Positions 39,415-46,949 of a stretch of DNA of 58,807 nucleotides are shown piece after piece (within the stretch, counting starts at the first letter, position 1; each line of letters begins with the position of its first letter). A program made the position numbers and the translations under genes. The stretch spans positions 1 through 58,807 of the forward strand of contig NZ_BOMS01000112.1 of the NCBI RefSeq assembly GCF_016862315.1. Direction: 5' to 3'. The notes under the pieces were generated by a model, which saw only the letters and a list, made by a program, of their open reading frames with translations, searched no databases and was not told the DNA's origin. Source of the stretch: Actinoplanes palleronii (GTDB lineage Bacteria > Actinomycetota > Actinomycetes > Mycobacteriales > Micromonosporaceae).

Positions 39415-42006
39415 ATGACGACGAATGCCGAGCAACGGCGCCTGCAAGACGCCGACACCGCCGCCGTGGACTGGCGGCACTGGGGGCCGTACCTCAGCGA
39501 ACGGCAGTGGGGGACGGTCCGGGAGGACTACAGCCCTGGCGGGGACGCCTGGGATCACCTCAGTCACGAGCAGGCCCGGTCGACGGCGTACCGGTGGGGT
39601 GAGGACGGTATCGGCGGCTTCAGCGACGACCGTCAGCAGCTGTGCCTGGCGGTGGCGCTGTGGAACGGGCACGACCCGATCCTCAAGGAGCGCTTCTTCG
39701 GGCTGACCAACGCCGAGGGCAACCACGGCGAGGACGTCAAGGAGTACTACTTCTACGTCGACGGGACGCCGACGCACTCGTACATGCGGATGGTCTACAA
39801 GTATCCGCAGCGGGCCTTCCCGTACCAGGACCTGGTCGCGACGAACCGGGCGCGCGGGCGCGGCGACTTCGAGTACGAGCTGCTGGACACCGGGATCTTC
39901 GCCGAGGACCGGTACTTCGACGTGGTGATCGAGTACGCCAAGGCCGGGCCGGAGGAGATCCTCACCCGGGTCACCGTGCACAACCGGGGTCCCGAGCAGG
40001 CCGAGCTGCACGTGCTGCCGACCGTCTGGTTCCGGGCCACCGGCGACCGGGCGCACCTGCGCCACGTCGGTGGGGGCGTGGTGCAGGCCGGGCACGAGCG
40101 GCTCGGCGACCGCTGGTGGACCTGCCTCGGCGATCCGCCGGTGCTGTTCACCGACAACGCGGACGGGCGCAAGGACGCGGTCGGCCGGTTCCTGGTGCAG
40201 GGCGAGAAGGGCGCGGTCAACCCGGACGAGACCGGGACCAAGGCCGCTGCTCTGGTCACCGTGACGCTGTCCGCCGGCGGTTCTGCGATCGTACGGACCA
40301 TGCTCGGTGACCAGCGGCGCACCGTGACCGAAGCGGAGTTCGACGAGGTCGTCGAGGCGCGCCGCGCCGAGGCGGACGAGTTCTACCGCGACCTGTTCGC
40401 GCCGGCGCTGAGCGAGCCGGAACGGCAGGTGGCCCGGCAGGCGCTGGCCGGCATGCTCTGGTCCAAGCAGTACTTCGGCTACGACGTGGAGCGCTGGCTG
40501 CGCGAACACGGCCGCGACCCGCTGGACGCGCCGGACATCCGCAACGGCGAATGGTTCCACCTGGACGCGCACGACATCATCTCGATGCCGGACACCTGGG
40601 AGTACCCGTGGTTCGCGGCCTGGGACCTGGCGTTCCAGGCGGTCGCGCTGAGCGCCGTCGACGTGGGTTTCGCCAAGGGCCAGCTGGACCTGCTGCTGAG
40701 CCGCCGCTACCTGCACCCGAACGGGCAGATCCCGGCCTACGAGTGGAACTTCGGCGACGTCAACCCGCCGGTGCACGCGTGGGCCGCCTACCTGGTCCAC
40801 GAACTGGAGAAGGCGCGCACCGGGCACGGCGACCACGACTGGCTGGAACGGGTCTTCCACAAGCTGGCGAAGAACTTCACCTGGTGGGTGAACCGGAAAG
40901 ACGTCGACGGGCGCAACGTCTTCCAGGGCGGCTTCCTGGGCCTGGACAACATCGGTGTCTTCGACCGCAGTGCGCCGCTGCCCACCGGCGGGCACCTGGA
41001 CCAGGCCGACGGCACCGCGTGGATGGCGTTGTACTGCCAGAACATGCTGCAGATCGCGCTGGAGCTGTCCCGGCAGGATCCGGTCTACGTGGAGCAGGCG
41101 CAGACCTACTTCGAGCACTTCGCGTGGATCGCCACCGGCAGCGGGTCGATGTGGGACGAGGAGGACGGCTTCTACTACGACCTGCTGCGGCTGCCGGACG
41201 GCTCGTCGCAGCGGCTGCGGGTGCGCTCGATGGTGGGGCTGCTGCCGCTGGCGGCCGCGACCGTCTACGACCCGGAGCTGATCACCCGGCACCCGGGGGT
41301 GATCGCCGAGGAGCAGGGGTTCCTGGAACGGCACCCGGCGATCACGATGACCGACGCGCGGGGCCGGCTGCTGGCGCTCTTCGACGAGACGCGGTTGCGC
41401 CGGATCCTGGCCCGGATGCTGGACGAGGAGGAGTTCCTCAGCCCGTACGGGCTCCGCTCGCTCTCCCGGCACCACGCCGGCCAGCCGTTCGAGTTCGGCG
41501 TCGGCGAAACCACGTACGGGGTCTCCTACCAGCCCGCCGAGTCGGACAGCGGGATGTTCGGCGGCAACTCGAACTGGCGCGGCCCGGTCTGGTTCCCGGT
41601 CAACGCCCTGATGATCCGGGCACTGCTCAACCTGTACGTGGCCTACGGCGACGACTTCACCGTGGAGTGCCCGACCGGGTCCGGCGTACAGAAGAACCTG
41701 TTCGAGGTGGCGCGGGAGATCTCCGACCGGCTCACCCGGATCTTCCTGCCCGGCCCGGACGGGCACCGGCCCTGCCACGGCGGCCAGGACGTCTTCGCCG
41801 GCGAGCACTGGCGGGACCTGATCACGTTCGCCGAGTACTTCCACGGCGACAACGGCGCCGGCCTGGGCGCCTCGCACCAGACCGGCTGGACCGGCCTGGT
41901 CGCGGTCTTCCCCAATCTTTTCGCCGGGCTGGACGGCCCGGCGTTGCTGGAGCACGGTATGGCTGGACTGTTCCGCGCCGCGATGGGTCAGGAGGAGCAA
42001 CTATGA
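39415..42006 (+). CDS. GH63-like glucosidase (MGH1 type)
   Basis: 863 residues, no signal peptide. VYKYPQRAFPYQDLV and the (alpha/alpha)6 part with PWFAAWDLAFQAVALS and NSNWRGPVWFPVN match the mannosyl-oligosaccharide-glucosidase-like family; the Asp of AAWDLAF is a likely catalytic acid. It would cleave alpha-glucosidic bonds in the cytoplasm. No strong ribosome site precedes the ATG; CAGCCT stands 6 nt upstream, as in a leaderless start. It overlaps the next gene by 4 nt (ATGA), so both hydrolases are made together. Confidence 0.83.
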   Translation: MTTNAEQRRLQDADTAAVDWRHWGPYLSERQWGTVREDYSPGGDAWDHLSHEQARSTAYRWGEDGIGGFSDDRQQLCLAVALWNGHDPILKERFFGLTNAEGNHGEDVKEYYFYVDGTPTHSYMRMVYKYPQRAFPYQDLVATNRARGRGDFEYELLDTGIFAEDRYFDVVIEYAKAGPEEILTRVTVHNRGPEQAELHVLPTVWFRATGDRAHLRHVGGGVVQAGHERLGDRWWTCLGDPPVLFTDNADGRKDAVGRFLVQGEKGAVNPDETGTKAAALVTVTLSAGGSAIVRTMLGDQRRTVTEAEFDEVVEARRAEADEFYRDLFAPALSEPERQVARQALAGMLWSKQYFGYDVERWLREHGRDPLDAPDIRNGEWFHLDAHDIISMPDTWEYPWFAAWDLAFQAVALSAVDVGFAKGQLDLLLSRRYLHPNGQIPAYEWNFGDVNPPVHAWAAYLVHELEKARTGHGDHDWLERVFHKLAKNFTWWVNRKDVDGRNVFQGGFLGLDNIGVFDRSAPLPTGGHLDQADGTAWMALYCQNMLQIALELSRQDPVYVEQAQTYFEHFAWIATGSGSMWDEEDGFYYDLLRLPDGSSQRLRVRSMVGLLPLAAATVYDPELITRHPGVIAEEQGFLERHPAITMTDARGRLLALFDETRLRRILARMLDEEEFLSPYGLRSLSRHHAGQPFEFGVGETTYGVSYQPAESDSGMFGGNSNWRGPVWFPVNALMIRALLNLYVAYGDDFTVECPTGSGVQKNLFEVAREISDRLTRIFLPGPDGHRPCHGGQDVFAGEHWRDLITFAEYFHGDNGAGLGASHQTGWTGLVAVFPNLFAGLDGPALLEHGMAGLFRAAMGQEEQL

Positions 42007-43406
42007 CACCGGTGATCTACGAGATCGACACCTGGCCGTGGCTGGCCGGCCTGGGCAAGGGCGTCACCCTGGCCGACGTGCCGGGGCACGTCTGGGACGA
42101 GGTGGCCGCGCCGGGCCTGGACGCGGTGTGGCTGATGGGAGTGTGGGAGCGCAGCCCCGCCGGGCTCGCGGTGGCCCGGTCCAACGACGGCCTGCAGCGC
42201 AGCTTCCACGAGGCGCTGCCCGACCTGACCGCCGAGGACGTGGTCGGCTCGCCGTACTGCGTGCGGCAGTATCGGGTCGACGACCGGCTGGGCGGCCCGG
42301 ACGGGCTCGCGGTGGCCCGCTCCGAGCTGCGCAAACGTGGGCTGAGGCTGGTCCTGGACTACGTGCCGAACCACGTCGCGCCGGATCACCCGGCGCTGGC
42401 CGAGCACCCGGACTGGTTCATCCAGGGCACGCCGGACGGGTTCCACGTCGGCGGCCGGGTGATCGCGCAGGGGCGGGACCCGTACTTCCCGCCGTGGCCG
42501 GACGTGGCGCAGCTGAACGCGTTCTCGCCGGGGATGCGGGCGGCCACCCTGGAGATGATGTCCGGGATCGCCGATCAGTGCGACGGCATCCGCTGCGACA
42601 TGGCGATGCTGCTGATCAACGAGATCTTCGCGCGCACCTGGGGTCACCTGGCCGGCCCGGCGCCGGCCGAGGAGTTCTGGCCGCGGGTGACCGGGGCCCT
42701 GCGGGAACGGCACCCCGGGCTGGTGCTGATCGCCGAGGCGTACTGGGACACCGAGTGGATGCTGCAGCAGCAGGGCTTCGACCACTGCTACGACAAGCGG
42801 CTCTACGACCGGCTGGTGCACGAGGACGCCGGCTCGGTGAGCAAGCACCTCTCCGCGGACCTGGCCTATCAGAACGGCCTGATCCGGTTCCTGGAGAACC
42901 ACGACGAGCCGCGGGCCGCGGCCACCCTGCCCGGCGGGCGGGAACGGGCCGCCGCGGTCGCGATCGCCACCCTGCCCGGCGCGACGCTCTGGCACGACGG
43001 CGAGTTCGAGGGGCGGCGCGTCCACCTCCCGGTCTTCCTGGCCCGGTTCCCCGACGAACCGGTCGACGCGGGCCTGCGCGACTTCCACCGCACGCTGCTG
43101 CGCGTCGCGGCGTCCGTCCGGCGGGGGGAGTGGCGGCTGCTCGGCACCGAGGGCTGGCCGGACAACCAGACCCACCAGGATCTGCTGGCCTGGTCCTGGT
43201 CCGGGCACCTGGTGGTGATCAACCTGTCCGACCACCCGTCCCAGGGCCGGGTCGAGCTGGCTCGGCCGGACCTGGCCGGCCGGGCGTGGCGGCTCACCGA
43301 CCTGCTGGACGGCCGGGTGTTCGAACGCAGCGGCAGCGACCTGGCCGAGAACGGGCTCTACGTCGACCTGCCGCCCTGGGGAACACATGTTCTCACCCTG
43401 GAGTGA
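42003..43406 (+). CDS. GH13 alpha-amylase-family glycoside hydrolase
   Basis: 467 residues, cytoplasmic. The (beta/alpha)8 barrel has the nucleophile in GIRCDMAML, the acid/base in LIAEAYWDTEW and the third acid in FLENHDEPR; LVLDYVPNHVAPDH is conserved region I. Short for a GH13 enzyme and without an obvious carbohydrate-binding domain. Coupled to the GH63 gene. Together they may degrade an intracellular glucan or a small alpha-glucoside; the exact activity is unknown. Confidence 0.85.
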   Translation: MTPVIYEIDTWPWLAGLGKGVTLADVPGHVWDEVAAPGLDAVWLMGVWERSPAGLAVARSNDGLQRSFHEALPDLTAEDVVGSPYCVRQYRVDDRLGGPDGLAVARSELRKRGLRLVLDYVPNHVAPDHPALAEHPDWFIQGTPDGFHVGGRVIAQGRDPYFPPWPDVAQLNAFSPGMRAATLEMMSGIADQCDGIRCDMAMLLINEIFARTWGHLAGPAPAEEFWPRVTGALRERHPGLVLIAEAYWDTEWMLQQQGFDHCYDKRLYDRLVHEDAGSVSKHLSADLAYQNGLIRFLENHDEPRAAATLPGGRERAAAVAIATLPGATLWHDGEFEGRRVHLPVFLARFPDEPVDAGLRDFHRTLLRVAASVRRGEWRLLGTEGWPDNQTHQDLLAWSWSGHLVVINLSDHPSQGRVELARPDLAGRAWRLTDLLDGRVFERSGSDLAENGLYVDLPPWGTHVLTLE

Positions 43407-43518
43407 CCAGGTTGGTACCGAACGTCACGGACTATCCGATCCGGACGATGCGCGGGGGTGCTAGCGCCGGAAGTCTGAACGAGGAGATCGGACGGGGTCG
43501 GCCTCGGAGGTGACAAAG

Positions 43519-46131
43519 GTGTCCATCGAAGTGATCGTGGATCCACCCGGCACTGCTGGATGCGATGGGGACGGCTCCCTGCTCGCCTCGAAGTTCACGG
43601 TGCCGGCCGCTCCACCGTTCATGGTGGCCCGGCCGGCACTGCTCGACCGGCTGAGCGACGGGGTCCGCGGCCCGGTCACCCTGGTCACCGGTCTGGCCGG
43701 CAGCGGCAAGACCCAGCTGCTGGCCTCCTGGGTGCGTGCCCAGGTGGTCGACTGGCCGATCGCCTGGATCACCTGCGAGAGCGGTGACGAGCCGGCCGCG
43801 ACGTTCTGGTCGTACGTGCTGGAGGGGTTGCGCCGTGCCGGGGTGCCGGTGCCGGTGCCGGCCGTGCCCGGCGCCGCGGCCGGCCGGGCGATCCTGGCCC
43901 GGCTCGCCGCGGCGATCGACCGGCAGCGCACCCCGGTGGTGCTGGTCCTGGACGGCGCGGCCCAGCTGCCCGGCCGGGACTGGGCGAGCGGCCTGGAGTT
44001 CCTGCTCGAGCAGTCCCGCGGGCTGCGCGTGGTGCTGGCCGGCCGGTGGGACCCGCCGCTCCCGCTCTACCGCTACCGGCTGGCCGGGCAGATGCGCGAG
44101 GTGCGCGCCGCGGACCTGGCGTTCACCGCCGACGAGACGGCCCGGCTGATGGAGTTGCACGGTGTGCCGCTGGCCGCCCCCGACCTGTCCGCGCTGCTGG
44201 AACACACCGAGGGCTGGGCGGCCGGCATCCGGCTCTGCGCCTGCGCGATGCAGGGCAGCGCCGACGTCACCCGGATGGTCACCACGATCTCCGGCGACGA
44301 GTCGACGATCGCCGAGTACTTCATCGGCGAGGTGCTGCGGACCCAGCCGCCCGACATCCGGCGCTTCCTGCTGGAGACCAGCCTGCTGGACCCGTTCTCC
44401 GCCGACCTCGCGGCAGCGGTCACCGGCCGGCCCGACGCGGCCCGGCTGCTCGCCGTGCTGACCCGGCGGAACGCGTTCATCCAGCCGCTCGGTGACGGCA
44501 CCGACCTGTACCGGTACCACCGGCTCTTCGCCGAGCTGCTGCGCGCCCAGCTCGCCTGGGCCGAGCCGGACCGGGTGGCGGCGCTGCACCAGCGGGCCGC
44601 CGCCTGGCTGGCCCGCAACGGCCGGCTCGCCGACGCGGTCGGGCACGCGGTCATCGCGGCCGACTGGGGCACCGCCGCGTCCATGGTGATCGAGGACTTC
44701 GCGGTCGGCCGGCTGATCGTCGAAGGCAGTGCCGGACGGCTCGGCACCCTGCTCGCCGGGCTGCCCGACCACCTCGACCTGCCCGAGGTGGTGGTGGTGC
44801 GCGCGGCGCTGGCCTACGGCGACGGCCGGGTGGACGAGGCCCGGGAGCTGTTCAGCTACGCCGGCAACCTGCTCGCCATCCAGGGCAGCGACTGCGGCGA
44901 GGGGCTCACCCTCACCTGTTTCCTGATGCGGCTGCTGCTGCTGGCCGGCGGCCCCGAGCCGGAGCAGGTCGAGGAGCTGGCGCCGGTCGCCGATGCCTTC
45001 CTGTCCGTGGTCCCGGCCCGCAAGCTGGCCCGGCACCCCGAGCTGCGGGCGCTGCTGCTGGCCGCCGAGGGTGCGGCGCGCAGCGCGTGCGGCGACGTGG
45101 ACACCGCCGTGCAGGTGCTGACCGAGGCCGCGGCGGTGGCGCCGGTCGGCTGCGAGTCGCTCAAGGTGGACTGCCTGCGGACGGTCGCGGCGCTGGAGGC
45201 GTACCGGGGGCGGCTGACCCGTGCGGACAGCGCGGCGCGGCAGGCGCTCGACCTGGCCGCGCAGTGCGGCCCGGACATCGGGCACTGGCCGGTGACCGCC
45301 GAGGTGGCGCTCGCCTGGGTGGCCCTGGAGCGGTACGACATCGAGTCCGCCGACCGTCACCTGCGCACCGCCCGGCTGGGCGACGACCCGCTCGCCGTCG
45401 CCGTGCACGCCGTGGTCAAGTCCCGCCGCCTGCAGGTGCGCGGCGAGCTGCGCGGCGCCCTGAACGCGCTCACCCCGATCCCCGGCGCGCCCCGCTGGCT
45501 GCGCCGGGAGATCGACCTGTCCCGGGCCCGGCTGCTGATCACCGCCGGTCAGGTGGACACCGCGGCCGAGGTGCTCGCCGGATACCCGGTGCCCCGCACC
45601 CCGGACGTGGCCGTCCTGGACGCCGCGATCTGGATGGCCCGCGGCGATCCGGCCCGGGCGCACGAGGTGGCCCGGACGGTCGCCGACGCGTCCGGCGTGT
45701 CCGCCCCGGTGTCCCTGGACGCCTGGCTGCTGCTGGCGATGCTGGCGGCGAGCGAGGACGACGCGCCCGGCGCCCGGGAGGCGCTGCGCCGGGCCTTGCG
45801 GGTGGCCGGGCCGGAGAACGTCCGGCGGCCGGTGCACCAGGTGTGGGGCGTGCTGCGGCGGGTGCTGCGCGACGACGAGAAACTGGCCGCGCTGGGCAGC
45901 GCCGGCCCGGCGCAGGCGGTCGCCGAGCCGGTGGTGGTCGAGACGCTGAGCAAGCGCGAGCTGGACGTGCTGCGCGGGATGGCCGAGATGCTGCCGACCG
46001 AGGAGATCGCCGCCTCGATGTTCGTCTCGGTCAACACGGTGAAGACCCACGTCCGCAGCATCCTGCGAAAACTGTCCGCCTCCCGCCGCAACGAGGCGGT
46101 CCGCCGGGCCCGCTCGCTCAAGCTGATCTAG
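43519..46131 (+). CDS. LuxR-family ATPase regulator, MalT-like
   Basis: 870 residues. Walker A is GLAGSGKT (about 58-65). LEHTEGWAAGIRLCACAM and FIQPLGDGTDLYRYHRLFAE are typical of MalT-type STAND ATPases, the middle is helical repeat, and the C-terminal LuxR domain has LSKRELDVLRGMAEMLPTEE. GTG 43519 stands 8 nt behind GGAGG and is preferred to GTG 43510. Located right after the glycoside hydrolases, it is a candidate activator of those genes or of the island. Confidence 0.9.
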   Translation: MSIEVIVDPPGTAGCDGDGSLLASKFTVPAAPPFMVARPALLDRLSDGVRGPVTLVTGLAGSGKTQLLASWVRAQVVDWPIAWITCESGDEPAATFWSYVLEGLRRAGVPVPVPAVPGAAAGRAILARLAAAIDRQRTPVVLVLDGAAQLPGRDWASGLEFLLEQSRGLRVVLAGRWDPPLPLYRYRLAGQMREVRAADLAFTADETARLMELHGVPLAAPDLSALLEHTEGWAAGIRLCACAMQGSADVTRMVTTISGDESTIAEYFIGEVLRTQPPDIRRFLLETSLLDPFSADLAAAVTGRPDAARLLAVLTRRNAFIQPLGDGTDLYRYHRLFAELLRAQLAWAEPDRVAALHQRAAAWLARNGRLADAVGHAVIAADWGTAASMVIEDFAVGRLIVEGSAGRLGTLLAGLPDHLDLPEVVVVRAALAYGDGRVDEARELFSYAGNLLAIQGSDCGEGLTLTCFLMRLLLLAGGPEPEQVEELAPVADAFLSVVPARKLARHPELRALLLAAEGAARSACGDVDTAVQVLTEAAAVAPVGCESLKVDCLRTVAALEAYRGRLTRADSAARQALDLAAQCGPDIGHWPVTAEVALAWVALERYDIESADRHLRTARLGDDPLAVAVHAVVKSRRLQVRGELRGALNALTPIPGAPRWLRREIDLSRARLLITAGQVDTAAEVLAGYPVPRTPDVAVLDAAIWMARGDPARAHEVARTVADASGVSAPVSLDAWLLLAMLAASEDDAPGAREALRRALRVAGPENVRRPVHQVWGVLRRVLRDDEKLAALGSAGPAQAVAEPVVVETLSKRELDVLRGMAEMLPTEEIAASMFVSVNTVKTHVRSILRKLSASRRNEAVRRARSLKLI

Positions 46132-46158
46132 ATCCGACCCTGGTGGAGGGCCGGCCCT

Positions 46159-46180
46159 GATCGAGGGCCGGCCCTCGATC
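46159..46180. terminator. Perfect 22-bp palindrome, probable bidirectional terminator
   Basis: A loopless palindrome centred on GGCC with 11-bp arms (GATCGAGGGCC), with an overlapping partial copy at 46146-46157, lies between convergent genes that end at 46131 and 46180. Confidence 0.75.
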
Positions 46181-46626
46181 TAGGGGCGGTGGCGGCGGAC
46201 CTCGCCGCCGTGTGCGGTCAGGGCGTAGATGACCAGGATGTCCATGCTGATCAGGATGGTGCACCAGACCGGCGAGGCGGCCAGGAACAGCAGGTGCAGC
46301 AGGGCACCGAGGAAGGTGATCAGCACGCCGAGGATCCGGCCCCAGAGCCGGCCGAGCAGCACGCCGGCCCCGGCGGTCAGCGAGAGCAGGCCGAACAGCA
46401 GGTGTGTCCAGCCCCAGACCTGGTAGTCCATCTCCAGCAACAGGCCGTCCGAGGTGACCAGGTAGAACCGCTCGTGATAGAGCGCCACGGCGCCCTCGAT
46501 GCCCTGGAACAGGCCCAGGGTCAGCAGCATGATGCCGCCGAACACCACCAGGCCCACCCAGCCGGTGACCGGCGGGGCGGGTGACGTGGCGCCGGACGGT
46601 CGTTCGCTCGCGTAGCTGGTCGACAT
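46180..46626 (-). CDS. DUF7144-like four-helix membrane protein
   Basis: 148 residues with four helices. GWVGLVVFGGIMLLTLGLFQ and MDYQVWGWTHLLFGLLSL follow the pattern of this actinomycete membrane family; function unknown. ATG 46626 has a weak ribosome site (GGTGG). A weak box 35 bp upstream ties it to the island. Confidence 0.78.
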   Translation of the reverse strand: MSTSYASERPSGATSPAPPVTGWVGLVVFGGIMLLTLGLFQGIEGAVALYHERFYLVTSDGLLLEMDYQVWGWTHLLFGLLSLTAGAGVLLGRLWGRILGVLITFLGALLHLLFLAASPVWCTILISMDILVIYALTAHGGEVRRHRP

Positions 46627-46949
46627 GCCACCAGGAAACGGCGGAACGGGCGGTGCCGCCTCGTGCGCCAGGGGTGAAAGCCCGGCGTGCGTTCTTCGAT
46701 ACTTGCGAATACCGATGGTTGCTGCTCGCGTACTTTCTGTGATTCGGTGTCCGGGTGACACATGCCGGTGCATCACTTTTTGTCAGCGATCTGCTCGGGG
46801 GCGGGGGAATTGCTGGGGAAAAGGGGGATTCATCTTCACTCTGCGTGATGGTCACTGTCGGGGGTTCAGGACGACGAGCAGGTACCACGGGGGTGTCCGT
46901 TCGCGCCGGATCGCCGCCGTGCCCACGCCTGCCAGGGGTAGGGGGCGAC
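46627..46949. promoter_or_regulatory. Regulatory gap of 323 bp between divergent genes
   Basis: No gene is supported here. It carries a weak box at 46661-46677, a small inverted repeat TTCG-ATACTTG-CGAA near 46690, and ATGC..GCAT inverted arms near 46765. It is less GC-rich than its neighbours. An in-frame ATG at 46755 could lengthen the following regulator by 65 residues, but these look non-coding. Confidence 0.45.
46661..46677. promoter_or_regulatory. TCGTGC-N5-GGGTGA box (weak)
   Basis: Three mismatches in total, but the position, 35 bp upstream of the DUF7144-like start, equals that of stronger boxes. Confidence 0.35.

Noticed and set aside
36924..42000. Very long antisense open frames (about 800-920 codons) opposite SulP and the glycoside hydrolases
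   Set aside because: They are rich in Arg, Gly, His and Gln without domain motifs, and mirror the codon bias of the real genes; typical GC-rich shadow frames.
43432..43448. Additional box CTATCC-N5-GGACGA before the MalT-like regulator
   Set aside because: Three mismatches, and in a region where chance matches are likely; the distance (71 bp) fits, but I did not count it.
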